Origin: an uncultured Spirochaetota bacterium
GTDB taxonomy: Bacteria; Spirochaetota; Spirochaetia; JAFGXN01
Direction: 5' to 3'
DNA length: 49,291 nt
NCBI GenBank assembly: GCA_944388995.1
Contig: CALXKN010000013.1
Location: 1 to 49,291, forward strand
Shown piece after piece: positions 32,402 through 41,454 of this stretch. Made by a program: the position numbers and the translations under genes. The number at the start of each line of letters is the position of its first letter. Position 1 is the first letter of the stretch. Below the pieces are notes generated by a model. It saw nothing but the letters and a program-made list of their open reading frames with translations. It did not search any database and was not told the DNA's origin.

Positions 32402-33865
32402 TTACACCATTAACCCACTCCAAACAGCAGGAATAATCCTAAAATTTAAATTCCTGTCAAAATCACCTTCGTTTCTAAAAATTGACCTATGCATATATTT
32501 TGAATATTGATTTTTCCATGTATTCTCTATTATTCCAACACTGTATAGATACTTTAGTAAATCCATTGGATTTAGTGAAAACTTATGTTTAACCGCTTTG
32601 TAACACAAAATAAATCTTTTTACGCTAAGATCCTTGGCACCGCAAAATCGCAACAGTTCAATAACATATGGATAATCTTCCCGCAAGATAGGATTTATCT
32701 CATTTGCGATTTCTGTATTTACAAGCCAATTCGAATATTTTTTTATCACTTCCCCATATATAGGTTCAGTCAAAACTTTCTTTTTACAAACTTCTGTTTG
32801 AAGTGTTTGAAGCAATTTAATCAAATCTCGAGGTCTAAATAATGTCTGAAGTACAAGCTTTCGAAATAAATCTAATTTAGGATTTCTAAAAGTCGTATTA
32901 TTCAAAACAAAAATTTCATTAAAATTTTTATCAGCAAGTTCTGGACAAGATACATAAATTCTTCGCATCACCATTTTATATAAATCAGAATTATAAATAT
33001 CCCTAATATTATTCACATTCCAATTTAAATCAAACCGAAAATCATCCCACCTAGCACTTTCTGCATCTCTGCTGGCAATTGCTCTTAAAATATCAGATCG
33101 GATATATAATACTATTTTTGCATTCTTAATCGAATTTGATCGTAGTAGCTGGTTATACTGGTATGCTACTTTGAAAAGACTTATAATAGCTTGAAAATAC
33201 TCTTCAAGATTTTGATATTGATTATAATTATCATCTAGTCTATCAAATTGAATAATAATCTTTGATTCCGATGGAGTTGTTTTAAAATAGTTTACTAGCA
33301 AATTATTCAAAGTAGAATTAATCTTCGTTATATTATCTGCACAGTCTTTGTAGGTTGCTTGAACATTCTTTTCATATCCTATTCCTAGTCCATGCAAAAA
33401 CAAACTTCCCTGTTTTTTTTCTGCTTTTGATACTATTTCTTTATGTAATTCAACTGCATTACCAAGAAACATTTTTTGATAACATTGGATTTCTTCATAA
33501 TACTCATTTTGTTCTGCAGGAAGTTTTGCAATTGCCTGAACAAATAAATTGTAAATAACATTTTTCCAAATAGTTTGGTACTGATTTGGCTTAGCAAAAC
33601 TATCGTCTTCTAGTTGAAGAAGTTTCTCAAAAGGAAATTCACCAAAATCATTATTAACAACAAGACAGCCTTTTTTGCATGCCTCTCGCTCAATCATTCG
33701 ATATATTGATGATTTTCCAGTCCCTTTTTTTCCAACGACAAAAAATACCTTACCATCAATAATTTTATCCCAATATCCATTGTCTAAGAAATATTTTTCT
33801 AGGTTTGGATCTCCATATCCATCTATTTCACCAAAATCAATTTTTTTAATTTTCTCAATATCCAT
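32402..33865 (-). CDS. P-loop ATPase, Sll1717-like, defence-island type
   Basis: 487 residues, very AT-rich compared with the flanks. Walker A GKKGTGKSS (about 45-53) and Walker B IIIQFDRLDD (about 207-216) are clear; ORFs of this kind resemble the Sll1717 group of P-loop ATPases. The C-terminal half is helical, with a winged-helix-like region near 320-420. Such ATPases sit beside effector genes in defence loci, and here a SIR2 gene followed 107 bases downstream before being truncated. Own promoter; RBS ggag. Confidence 0.8.
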   Translation of the reverse strand: MDIEKIKKIDFGEIDGYGDPNLEKYFLDNGYWDKIIDGKVFFVVGKKGTGKSSIYRMIEREACKKGCLVVNNDFGEFPFEKLLQLEDDSFAKPNQYQTIWKNVIYNLFVQAIAKLPAEQNEYYEEIQCYQKMFLGNAVELHKEIVSKAEKKQGSLFLHGLGIGYEKNVQATYKDCADNITKINSTLNNLLVNYFKTTPSESKIIIQFDRLDDNYNQYQNLEEYFQAIISLFKVAYQYNQLLRSNSIKNAKIVLYIRSDILRAIASRDAESARWDDFRFDLNWNVNNIRDIYNSDLYKMVMRRIYVSCPELADKNFNEIFVLNNTTFRNPKLDLFRKLVLQTLFRPRDLIKLLQTLQTEVCKKKVLTEPIYGEVIKKYSNWLVNTEIANEINPILREDYPYVIELLRFCGAKDLSVKRFILCYKAVKHKFSLNPMDLLKYLYSVGIIENTWKNQYSKYMHRSIFRNEGDFDRNLNFRIIPAVWSGLMV

Positions 33866-33895
33866 AGCGGTGTCTCCATATATCTTTTTAATAAA

Positions 33896-33923
33896 ATTAT
33901 AACAGAGTTATTTTTAATAGCAA
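33896..33923 (-). promoter_or_regulatory. Promoter of the ATPase-SIR2 pair
   Basis: On the minus strand TTGCTA (33918-33923), 16 bases, TATAAT (33896-33901). It lies just downstream of the hsdS stop and would make the pair independent of the restriction operon. Confidence 0.7.
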
Positions 33924-33973
33924 TATGGCACATCCGTTATTATATTCTGTTTTTCTTCACATTACAAGTTTTT

Positions 33974-35443
33974 TTACTTCAACCTCTCACACAACGGCAG
34001 CAATTCTTCCAGTTTGGCGACAATGCGTTTTTGTTCGGCAAGGGGCGGAAGTGGTAAAAGACAATTTGACAAATAGTCTTTATGTATTCGTTGTTGTCCG
34101 GCTGTTCCCGTAAACGACCTGACTCCGTTATCAATAAAGTATGCGGACTTAAAAAACCATAACAGATATTCTTTTAGCATCAAATTATTAACGACCCGCA
34201 CAATAGAAAGTTCTGTTGTTCCTGCTCCGTATCCGTTTTTTAGCCCCGCAAAAATAACTGATTTTTTATTCTGGAAACACGGTGTAATTTTGGCGATTCC
34301 TATATCACCGGTTGCAAAATGAGTAAATCCTTTTTTGATTTCTCCCCATTTTTTTACTTCAAACGTGTGTTCATTTCTATATCCGTCTGCAACATGAGCC
34401 ATTGGTATAAAAGAAACTTCCAGTGAATCATCTATGTCATTTTTTGGATTTAATTCCACAATACTGCCTAACCTTACCCACTTCCAGCTTTCGGGTATCT
34501 CAAACGGTTTTTCCTCTTCCGTAATTTCCGGCAGGGGTTTTTCTTTTTTTATTTTCCCGTCTGCTATGAGCCGCTGTTTTTCTTTCTGTATCTGTTGGAA
34601 CAGTTCTTCTGCCGTGCCTTCTTCCGGGCGTTGTTCCACCAGCTTTCCCTGTATGGCGTACTGTAAGAGGGATTTTTTCATATCGTCGGGGAAACGGCTG
34701 TTAAAGGTTTCCAGTTTGAGCCATGATTCTTCGTAGCGGTCAATATAAGGCAGCAGCTCTTCGATTTTGGCGACAATCCGTTTTTGTTCGGAAAGGGGCG
34801 GCATTGCTATAACAGCCCGGTAAAGCCGGTCATCATTGATAGCCGGATAAGCTACCCCCTTTGCATTCTCATTGGAATTGGCATAACTATCAAATACCGG
34901 TGATAATAAATAATAGAACAAATACTTATTATAAATATCCGCATGACAAGTTAAAACAGCAAAACCTGTGCTTGCTATTGGTGTATAAGTAAAATCTTTA
35001 TCTATAATACAAACATTATGCAAATAGGGACGAACTGTTGCATATAAAATATCACCACGCCCGACTATTTTTCTTGCCCGTGAAGGAGCATCTTTTGCTT
35101 CAATTATGTTCTCGTTTTTATTTAACAACTGTCGCTGATTATCTATAGAACCGATGTCGATATACGAAAATGTACTCTGGGGAGTTATCTGTCCACGATT
35201 ATAAACAATGTCTTTTAATCTCACCCACTTCCAGCTTTCGGGGATGTCAAAGGGTTTTTCGTCTTCGGTAATTTCCGGCAGGGGTTTTTCTTTTTTTATT
35301 TTACCTTCTGCAATCAGTCGTTGTTTTTCTTTCTGTATCCGTTCAAACAGTTCTTCTGCCGTGCCTTCTTCCGGGCGTTGTTCTACCAGCTTGCCCTGTA
35401 TTGCCTGCTGTAAAATGCTGTTTTTCAGTTCCTGGGGTGTCAT
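33974..35443 (-). CDS. hsdS: Type I restriction-modification specificity subunit HsdS
   Basis: 489 residues with two target-recognition domains (about 72-230 and 315-475), each preceded by a near-identical conserved region of about 66 residues and followed by PPL(S/A)EQKRIVAK-(I/L)EELLP. It determines the bipartite DNA target of the HsdR2M2S complex. ATGA overlap with hsdM. The repeated conserved regions are described separately; recombination between them could shuffle specificity. The protein seems complete. Confidence 0.95.
   Translation of the reverse strand: MTPQELKNSILQQAIQGKLVEQRPEEGTAEELFERIQKEKQRLIAEGKIKKEKPLPEITEDEKPFDIPESWKWVRLKDIVYNRGQITPQSTFSYIDIGSIDNQRQLLNKNENIIEAKDAPSRARKIVGRGDILYATVRPYLHNVCIIDKDFTYTPIASTGFAVLTCHADIYNKYLFYYLLSPVFDSYANSNENAKGVAYPAINDDRLYRAVIAMPPLSEQKRIVAKIEELLPYIDRYEESWLKLETFNSRFPDDMKKSLLQYAIQGKLVEQRPEEGTAEELFQQIQKEKQRLIADGKIKKEKPLPEITEEEKPFEIPESWKWVRLGSIVELNPKNDIDDSLEVSFIPMAHVADGYRNEHTFEVKKWGEIKKGFTHFATGDIGIAKITPCFQNKKSVIFAGLKNGYGAGTTELSIVRVVNNLMLKEYLLWFFKSAYFIDNGVRSFTGTAGQQRIHKDYLSNCLLPLPPLAEQKRIVAKLEELLPLCERLK
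34473..34668 (-). repeat. hsdS internal direct repeat, copy 2
   Basis: About 196 bp encoding the LLQYAIQGKLVEQRPEEGTA ... PESWKWVRL conserved region. By eye it is roughly 85-90% identical to 35220-35414. Confidence 0.85.
35220..35414 (-). repeat. hsdS internal direct repeat, copy 1
   Basis: About 195 bp encoding ILQQAIQGKLVEQRPEEGTA ... PESWKWVRL, the partner of 34473-34668. Confidence 0.85.
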
Positions 35444-36951
35444 TCGGCTTGTTCTCCCAACAGGACGCTCATCTGCGCCAGAACGCGGTCAATCTCCGCA
35501 TTCAGCGAGGCGCGCTCTTCTTCATACCGGCGAATCAAATCAAGGGGAGCAAGGATTTCTTCTTCCCGATGGGGAAAGCCGCACAGATCTATGTTGTAGC
35601 CCAAGGCGGCAATGTCTTCTGCGGAATATTTTTTTGCTTTGGGAGCGTCATCTATCGTGATTTCCCTGCGGTTATTCCACCACTCCACGGCGGGGGCAAA
35701 GTGTTCCACCTTCATGGGTTTTGTCTTGGAAAAATGTTTGTAGCCTTCCGGCATATCAAGGCGATAAAACCAGGTTTCTTTTGTGGCACCGGTTTTGTCA
35801 AAAAACAAAATATTCGTGGTAATGGACGTATAGGGAGAAAAAACGCTGCCGGGAAGGCGGATAACGGTGTGCAGGTTGAATTCCCCAAAAAGTTTCTTTT
35901 TAATGGCGACTTTTGCGTTATCTGTTCCAAAGAGAAAACCATCAGGCAAAATGACTGCTGCCCGTCCCTTTTCTTTGAGGCGATACATTATCACGGACAT
36001 AAACAAGTCGGCAGTTTCGCTGCTTGCCAAATCCGCAGGAAAATGATTTTTAACGTCGGCTTTTTCGTTTCCGCCATAAGGGGGATTCATCAGAATGACT
36101 TCAAACTTGTCGTCGTCGGTATAGTCCAGCAGATTATGCAATAACGAATTGCCGTAATAAATACGCGGCGTATCTACGTCATGCAAAAGCATATTGGTTA
36201 CGCAAAGTATGTAAGGGAACTGTTTCTTCTCTATGCCGTAAATGGAATTGTAAATTTTTTCAACGTCGTCGGTGCTTTTCTTCTTGGTTTCAAGCTCTTT
36301 CAGCCAGCTTATCAAAAAGCCGCCGGTACCGCAGGCAAAGTCTGCACAATGCTCTCCGATTTGGGGATTGATCATCTTTGCCATAAAGTCGGTCACGGCG
36401 CGCGGGGTGTAAAACTCGCCTGATGAACCGGCACTCTGCAATTCGCGCAAGATAGTTTCATAGATCTCGCCGAACGCGTGGCTTTCTTCGTAGTCGCTTA
36501 AATCTAATTCGTCTATGACATTGATCACTTGCCGCAGAAGAACGCCGTCCTTCATGTAGGTGTTTGCATCTTCAAAAGTCGTCTTGACAATGGCTTTTTT
36601 GATGGGCGTGGAAGGATCGGCCTGTACGCCGTTGATGAACACATTGCCAGAATCTTTGATATCCTTGCCTTTAAGGACAGGAAAGAGCGTATTGTTGACA
36701 AAGTTAAGGAGCGCGTCGCCGGTCATTCCTTTTCCGCCTTCCTCGTGCGCCCAATTTCGCCAACGGCAAGGCTCGGGAATGATGGACTGATAATTCTCAT
36801 CTTCAAATTCCCAGTCCTGCTCCTTTGTGTCGTACACTTTCAAAAACAAAAGCCATGCGATTTGTTCGATACGCTGTGCGTCGCCGTTGATGCCTGCGTC
36901 GTTGCGCATGATGTCGCGCAAGCGTTTGATAAATCCTGAAATATTGCTCAT
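35440..36951 (-). CDS. hsdM: Type I restriction-modification methyltransferase subunit HsdM
   Basis: 503 residues. N-terminal helical domain, then the SAM-binding DFACGTGGF (about 206-214) and the catalytic NPPYGG (about 291-296) of N6-adenine methyltransferases. It begins three bases after the hsdR stop and overlaps hsdS by ATGA, forming an hsdR-hsdM-hsdS operon. Confidence 0.96.
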   Translation of the reverse strand: MSNISGFIKRLRDIMRNDAGINGDAQRIEQIAWLLFLKVYDTKEQDWEFEDENYQSIIPEPCRWRNWAHEEGGKGMTGDALLNFVNNTLFPVLKGKDIKDSGNVFINGVQADPSTPIKKAIVKTTFEDANTYMKDGVLLRQVINVIDELDLSDYEESHAFGEIYETILRELQSAGSSGEFYTPRAVTDFMAKMINPQIGEHCADFACGTGGFLISWLKELETKKKSTDDVEKIYNSIYGIEKKQFPYILCVTNMLLHDVDTPRIYYGNSLLHNLLDYTDDDKFEVILMNPPYGGNEKADVKNHFPADLASSETADLFMSVIMYRLKEKGRAAVILPDGFLFGTDNAKVAIKKKLFGEFNLHTVIRLPGSVFSPYTSITTNILFFDKTGATKETWFYRLDMPEGYKHFSKTKPMKVEHFAPAVEWWNNRREITIDDAPKAKKYSAEDIAALGYNIDLCGFPHREEEILAPLDLIRRYEEERASLNAEIDRVLAQMSVLLGEQAE

Positions 36952-36954
36952 TTG

Positions 36955-39333
36955 TTATGCCGCCCTGTAGATTTCGTTTTCGAGTTCTCTTACCGCCCGG
37001 ATATAACCCTCTCTGCCGCCAAACAGTGAAGCGATTTTAGAAGGTTTTCCGAATTTGACAAACGGATCGAGTTTGAGAATATCCATATCTTCTATTTCGT
37101 AAATACCGCTGTCAGCGTACTTTTCAAGCAACGCTTCGAGAACCGCCCGCGCCTCTCCGCCGTATTTCGCAAATACGTTGCGCTTTTTGACGTTTTCGGC
37201 ACGTTCACGACGGGTTAAAGGTTTTTGGTCAAAAGCAATGTGGCAAATAAAGTCGTAGTCATCTACATCGCTCATTCCTTCATCAGCCTTGATTTGTTCC
37301 AAATCGATCCCGCGCTCGTGAAACAACTCTTGAATTTTTGCTTTCTTCTCTTCGGCAGACCACTGCAAAATAAAGTTGTCCAAAGAAGAGAATGTTCCGT
37401 AGATGTTTTCTTTTGTATAATCAATAATGCTTTCCTGCCGCAGCAGTTTGCCGTCGGTGTCGTAAACCGAGACGGTTTTATGAATAATTTCCACGCGGCA
37501 GCCGTTTCTGTCGACAATCGGTTTGGTGCGGCCGTAGTTTTCGGTGCGTTCGGCAATCACTGCGTTTGTGCCGGTGCCGGCAGCGACTGTGCGCGTTTCT
37601 TTGCCGGCAGTATACTGTTCGCACATTTCGATTGGGCCGTCCCAGTCGGGGTCGGCAAACAGGCGCGAAACGTTGCGGAAGTCCATAACGGTAAAGTGGG
37701 TTTTGCCCTCTTTTTCCCGCAGCCGGGTGCCGCGTCCGATAATTTGTTTAAACTCCGTCATGGAACCGATCATTTCGTCAATGACGATCAGCTTGACCAT
37801 TTTGCAGTCCGCGCCGGTGGAAAGAAGCTTTGAAGTAGTGGCGATAACCGGATATTTTGCAGATACGGAGATAAAATAATCGAGTTTGCTCTTGCCGTAA
37901 TCATCGCTTCCTGTTATGCGTACAATGTAATCCGAATTTTCGGCGCACAGATCGGCATTTAATTTTGTGAGAGCAACGCGCATCCGTTCCGCCGCGTCTT
38001 CCGTAGCGCAGAATACGATTGTCTTTGCCATTCTATCGGTTGCTTTGAGATAGTTTGTAATTTCGTTCGCAACCATATCAATGCGATCCTGAATAATGAT
38101 ATTGTAATCGTAGTCGCTGTTATTGTAAATGCGATCCTCAATTTCGTTGCCGTATATATCGCGCTGACCTTTGCGAGGGCGCCATTCATCGTCAATGTCC
38201 GTTTTGACGCGGATCACTTTGAATGGAGCGAGAAAGCCGTCGTCAATCCCTTCTTTTAAACTGTATTTGTAAACGGGCTCTCCGAAGTAGTCGATATTGG
38301 AGATATATGCCGTTTCCTTCGGCGTGGCGGTCATACCGATTTGCGTTGCGGAGGAGAAGTATTCCAACACTTTACGCCAACGGCTTTCTTCTTTTGCGCT
38401 GCCGCGGTGACACTCGTCCACGATAACGAGATCAAAGAAGTCTTTATCAAACAATTGTTTATAGTGCGCGAGCGTTTCTTCGTCCGTCTCTTCTTCGACC
38501 GTCTTGTTCCCGACAAGCTGCTGATAGAGTGAGAAATAAACCTGGTGAGAAGTGATGGTCGTGCGGTCATCCTTCGCGAAATTGATTTTGTGAATCACTT
38601 TTTCGAGCGGCTTAAAATCGCCGCTGATTGTCTGGTCGACAAGATTGTTGCGGTCGGCAAGGTAGAGGATCTTTTGCTTCATTCCGCTCTGCAACAAGCG
38701 ATAGACGATTTGAAAAGCGGTATAAGTTTTACCCGTGCCCGTTGCCATAACAAGTAAAATCCGCTGCCGGCCTTTCGCTATCGCGTCCATTGTGCGGTTG
38801 ACGGCAACTTGCTGGTAGTATCTCGGAGGATAAGTGTTTTGGCTTGTATAATACGGTTGATGAATGAGCGCACATTCCGTTTCCGAAAATCCTTGCCCAT
38901 TGTTTTTTTCGTTTTGATAGCGGGCAAACAATTCTTCCGGAGAGGGAAACTCGTCCGGCGCAATTTCGCGCTCAACGCCGGTGATAAAATCAAATTCCTG
39001 AAAGGCGTCGCCATTCGAGCTGTAGGCAAACGGGACGTCGAGCATTTTTGCGTATAACTTTGCCTGCTGTATGCCGAAAGATACGCTGTGATTATTGTCT
39101 TTTGCTTCGAGCACGGCGAGCGGATTGTTTTTAGCGAAATAAAGAATATAGTCCGCTTTTTTAGGAGTTTCCCGGCTGACCCGGTTCCCGCGAAGATTGA
39201 CCTTGCCATCGGTGAATTTGACCTGCGTCTCCATCGTAATTTTATCCTGCCAGCCTTTTGCCAAAATCGCAGGCGTGATAAAATTTAATTTGATGTCTTC
39301 TTCGGTCATTTGCTTTTTATCTATAATGCCCAT
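36955..39333 (-). CDS. hsdR: Type I restriction endonuclease subunit HsdR
   Basis: 792 residues. N-terminal nuclease region with KADYILYF...AVLEAKD (PD-(D/E)xK, about 65-97). Helicase motifs follow: Walker A MATGTGKT (about 195-202), DECH box VDECHRGS and motif VI-like QIIGRGTRLREK. Translocates and cleaves DNA lacking modification. The open frame is intact, so the system may be active. An alternative start is Met 9 (MTEEDIK). Confidence 0.95.
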   Translation of the reverse strand: MGIIDKKQMTEEDIKLNFITPAILAKGWQDKITMETQVKFTDGKVNLRGNRVSRETPKKADYILYFAKNNPLAVLEAKDNNHSVSFGIQQAKLYAKMLDVPFAYSSNGDAFQEFDFITGVEREIAPDEFPSPEELFARYQNEKNNGQGFSETECALIHQPYYTSQNTYPPRYYQQVAVNRTMDAIAKGRQRILLVMATGTGKTYTAFQIVYRLLQSGMKQKILYLADRNNLVDQTISGDFKPLEKVIHKINFAKDDRTTITSHQVYFSLYQQLVGNKTVEEETDEETLAHYKQLFDKDFFDLVIVDECHRGSAKEESRWRKVLEYFSSATQIGMTATPKETAYISNIDYFGEPVYKYSLKEGIDDGFLAPFKVIRVKTDIDDEWRPRKGQRDIYGNEIEDRIYNNSDYDYNIIIQDRIDMVANEITNYLKATDRMAKTIVFCATEDAAERMRVALTKLNADLCAENSDYIVRITGSDDYGKSKLDYFISVSAKYPVIATTSKLLSTGADCKMVKLIVIDEMIGSMTEFKQIIGRGTRLREKEGKTHFTVMDFRNVSRLFADPDWDGPIEMCEQYTAGKETRTVAAGTGTNAVIAERTENYGRTKPIVDRNGCRVEIIHKTVSVYDTDGKLLRQESIIDYTKENIYGTFSSLDNFILQWSAEEKKAKIQELFHERGIDLEQIKADEGMSDVDDYDFICHIAFDQKPLTRRERAENVKKRNVFAKYGGEARAVLEALLEKYADSGIYEIEDMDILKLDPFVKFGKPSKIASLFGGREGYIRAVRELENEIYRAA

Positions 39334-39463
39334 AAACGTTCTTCAAAACTCCACTCTGTACATTATCTTCCATAATTACCGTTTTTTCAACTTCTTTCCC
39401 GGCTATGCTTCCCGCGTCTTTCGTGCTATCTTTGGCATTTGTATGACGGCTTCCGACTGAGCC

Positions 39464-39550
39464 TTACATATGAATAAAAACAAAAGGCTGCAGGTTGTTC
39501 GCGATCTCGTAATATTTTATCCCGCTGTGATCATAATATTTTTCAATCAT
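39464..39550 (-). pseudogene. 28-residue relic ORF
   Basis: ATG at 39550 preceded by ggaaggaatcag; 28 codons (MIEKYYDHSGIKYYEIANNL and on). It resembles the start of a longer gene that is now cut off by the sequence leading to hsdR. No family recognised. Confidence 0.3.
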
Positions 39551-39588
39551 CTGATTCCTTCCGTTCCTTTTACAACGATCTTCACCGG

Positions 39589-39813
39589 TCAAAGCAAAAA
39601 ATTGACAGCTCCGTAAATAATGAAGCACAGCGCGAAGACCATCGCCGCTTGAAAGACAGATCCCGCGGCGTCGATTGCGCCCGTGATGGAGTCCGTCCGC
39701 AATTTGTCGTCCGGCGCGGGAACGGCAAACCAAATCAGATTGGGAAGCATGACGGCTAAAAACGTCAAAAGTCCCCAGAACTCAAAATGCAGTTTATACT
39801 CCCGCATCGTCAT
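39589..39813 (-). CDS. Small membrane protein or N-terminal remnant
   Basis: 74 residues with two hydrophobic segments (about 11-31 and 53-72). The sequence MREYKLHFEFWGLLTFLAVM, then LPNLIWFAVPAPDDKLR is reminiscent of longer hypothetical membrane proteins, so this is probably a truncated copy. ATGA overlap with the GNAT gene stop, so it may still be translated. Confidence 0.45.
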   Translation of the reverse strand: MTMREYKLHFEFWGLLTFLAVMLPNLIWFAVPAPDDKLRTDSITGAIDAAGSVFQAAMVFALCFIIYGAVNFLL

Positions 39814-40373
39814 TCAAACCGCTCCAAACATTCCGGCAGGCGGCGGGCGGAAAACGCAGCCGATTCCTCCGATTTCAAGAGCGAATACATCTTCATGTCG
39901 ATGACTTTTCCGTTCTTGATGGCATTGCTTCTCAGCGTCCCCTCATATGAGAAGCCCGCTTTTTCAAGCACACGGCAAGAAGCAACATTAAACGCGAACG
40001 GCTCAGCGTAAATACGAATGATATCGCTTTTATCAAACACATATCGGCAAATTTGCTTTACAGCCTCCGTCATAATCCCTTTTCCCCAATACTTCCGAGC
40101 AATGTAATATCCCAATTCTCCGGTGAGTCTGTGAATGTTTTTCTGACGGGTGACGGAAATGCTGCCGATACATTTTCCTTCCGACTCAACCGCAAAGGCA
40201 AACATGTCATTCTCATCCGCATCCAGCATTGCGGAAATAAACTCTCTTCCGTCCTTTTCGGTATAAGGATACGGCAATCCGTCACGGAGATTGTCCCGTA
40301 TTCCGTTATCGGAAAGAATCACCGGCAAAACTTTGGCATCAGAGAAATTCCAGGCTCGTATTTTGCACTCCAT
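39810..40373 (-). CDS. GNAT-family N-acetyltransferase (RimJ/RimL-like)
   Basis: 187 residues. Acetyl-CoA-binding segment Y-x-IARKYWGKGIMTEAVKQI (about 93-111) and NVASCRVLEKAGFSYEGTLR near 134-153 are typical of the RimJ/RimL-like group acting on small molecules or protein N-termini; target unknown. The last ~18 residues (AAFSARRLPECLERFE) look like an add-on. RBS ggagggtggtaa. Confidence 0.9.
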   Translation of the reverse strand: MECKIRAWNFSDAKVLPVILSDNGIRDNLRDGLPYPYTEKDGREFISAMLDADENDMFAFAVESEGKCIGSISVTRQKNIHRLTGELGYYIARKYWGKGIMTEAVKQICRYVFDKSDIIRIYAEPFAFNVASCRVLEKAGFSYEGTLRSNAIKNGKVIDMKMYSLLKSEESAAFSARRLPECLERFE

Positions 40374-40385
40374 TTACCACCCTCC

Positions 40386-40970
40386 TTACAAAAACTCCGC
40401 TTCCATGACCTGCGCAATCTTCCACACGCCGCCTTTGCGGACAAAAACCGTTACATTATCAACTGGAAAATCCTCACTGAGGTTCTTTTCGTTCAAAACC
40501 CGCAAGGTGCCACGTCGTATTAGGCTGGCAGAACGCCGTTGCTTCAGCGAATATATTATATTGTACATATTCTTAACATTTGAGACATCCCAAGCGTTGA
40601 GCGGCTGGTTAAAGCTCTTCGCTGCGCAGAACATTTCCATCATGTCCTTTACGTTCGAGACGTCCCATTTCTCAAGCGGCTGGTTGAAGGCCGGGGCTTC
40701 GCAAAACATGTACGACATGTCCTCAACCTTTGAAACGTCCCAGTCCCCTATGGGATGGTTGAAATATTTCGCTCTGTAAAACATGCCCTTCATCGTGGTC
40801 ACGTTCGAGGTGTCCCACGTTTCAAGTCCGTCGAAATTTTTGCGCTTCGACCTGAGGAACAGCTCCGTCATGTCCGTTATCAGAGAGGTGTCGATGTCGC
40901 CGAGGCAGACGTCTTTCTCAAGAAGCTCCTTCAGTTCCTTCTTACAGCTTGGCTGATACTTTTTTCCCAT
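40386..40970 (-). CDS. BspA-like DUF285 leucine-rich-repeat protein
   Basis: 194 residues. After about 45 residues come four repeats of roughly 25 residues of the form W-DVSNV-xxM-xxMFxxAxxFNQPL (about 50-145), the DUF285/BspA leucine-rich repeat. Members are often surface adhesins, but this one has no signal peptide. After NMYNIIYSLKQ the repeats stop and the last ~45 residues (VLNEKNLSEDFP, NVTVFVRKGGVWKIAQVMEA) look like a different protein, suggesting fusion at a junction. RBS ggagactcgaaac. Confidence 0.8.
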   Translation of the reverse strand: MGKKYQPSCKKELKELLEKDVCLGDIDTSLITDMTELFLRSKRKNFDGLETWDTSNVTTMKGMFYRAKYFNHPIGDWDVSKVEDMSYMFCEAPAFNQPLEKWDVSNVKDMMEMFCAAKSFNQPLNAWDVSNVKNMYNIIYSLKQRRSASLIRRGTLRVLNEKNLSEDFPVDNVTVFVRKGGVWKIAQVMEAEFL

Positions 40971-41046
40971 GTTTCGAGTCTCCTTTCACGGCAGGCTCCG
41001 TTGTTTTTGCACGCGTACAAGGGCGGCGGGCAAAGGGCTCTGGCGG

Positions 41047-41283
41047 TTACAGAACGGCGCGTTTCGCCCACTTCCCGCGCTTGAACCGTATTACGAACGC
41101 GATGGCGCGCGCAATCCAGTCGACAACCATGGCGCTCCAGCTGCACATCGCACCCACGGGCGTCGTCCACGCGAGAACGTAGCTCAGCCCGATCCGGATC
41201 AGCCACATCGAAAGCATCGACACAACCATCGTGAATTTCGCGTCGTTGAGCGCGCGCAGCGCGTTCGTCAGGCAAAAGCACGC
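41047..41283 (-). pseudogene. MATE efflux transporter C-terminal fragment
   Basis: About 78 residues, starting at CLTNALRALNDAKFTMVVS and continuing MWLIRIGLSYVL ... CSWSAMVVDWIARAIAFVIRF, match the final helices of MATE family exporters. No start or other ~370 residues are present. It marks the end of an old insertion next to the beta-lactamase gene. Confidence 0.75.
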
Positions 41284-41407
41284 CAATAAAGTGAGTCTGT
41301 CGAATCGACGGATTTTTCTGCATATTCGGTACTTTAGCACATTTCAAAAAATTGTGCTATGAAAAGAAAGTTGGTTTCTTCTCGTTTTAGAAACCGAGTT
41401 TCGCGGA

Positions 41408-41446
41408 TTGTCAAATTTCCTAAATTGGTGTATTTTTTATGAGGAG
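41408..41446 (+). promoter_or_regulatory. Promoter and RBS of the beta-lactamase gene
   Basis: TTGTCA (41408-41413), 17 bases, TATTTT (41431-41436); RBS gaggag at 41441-41446 before the ATG at 41455. Confidence 0.65.
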
Positions 41447-41454
41447 ATTTTGAG

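Noticed and set aside
39464-39733. 89-residue frame overlapping the small membrane protein gene
   Set aside because: Its N-terminal part is Arg/Gly/Cys-rich shadow of the 74-residue membrane frame. Only the last 28 residues have a plausible start and were listed as a relic.
40931-41347. 138-residue minus frame across the MATE remnant
   Set aside because: The MATE-like helices are in another frame (41047-41283); this frame is Arg/Ala-rich and has no hydrophobic helices.
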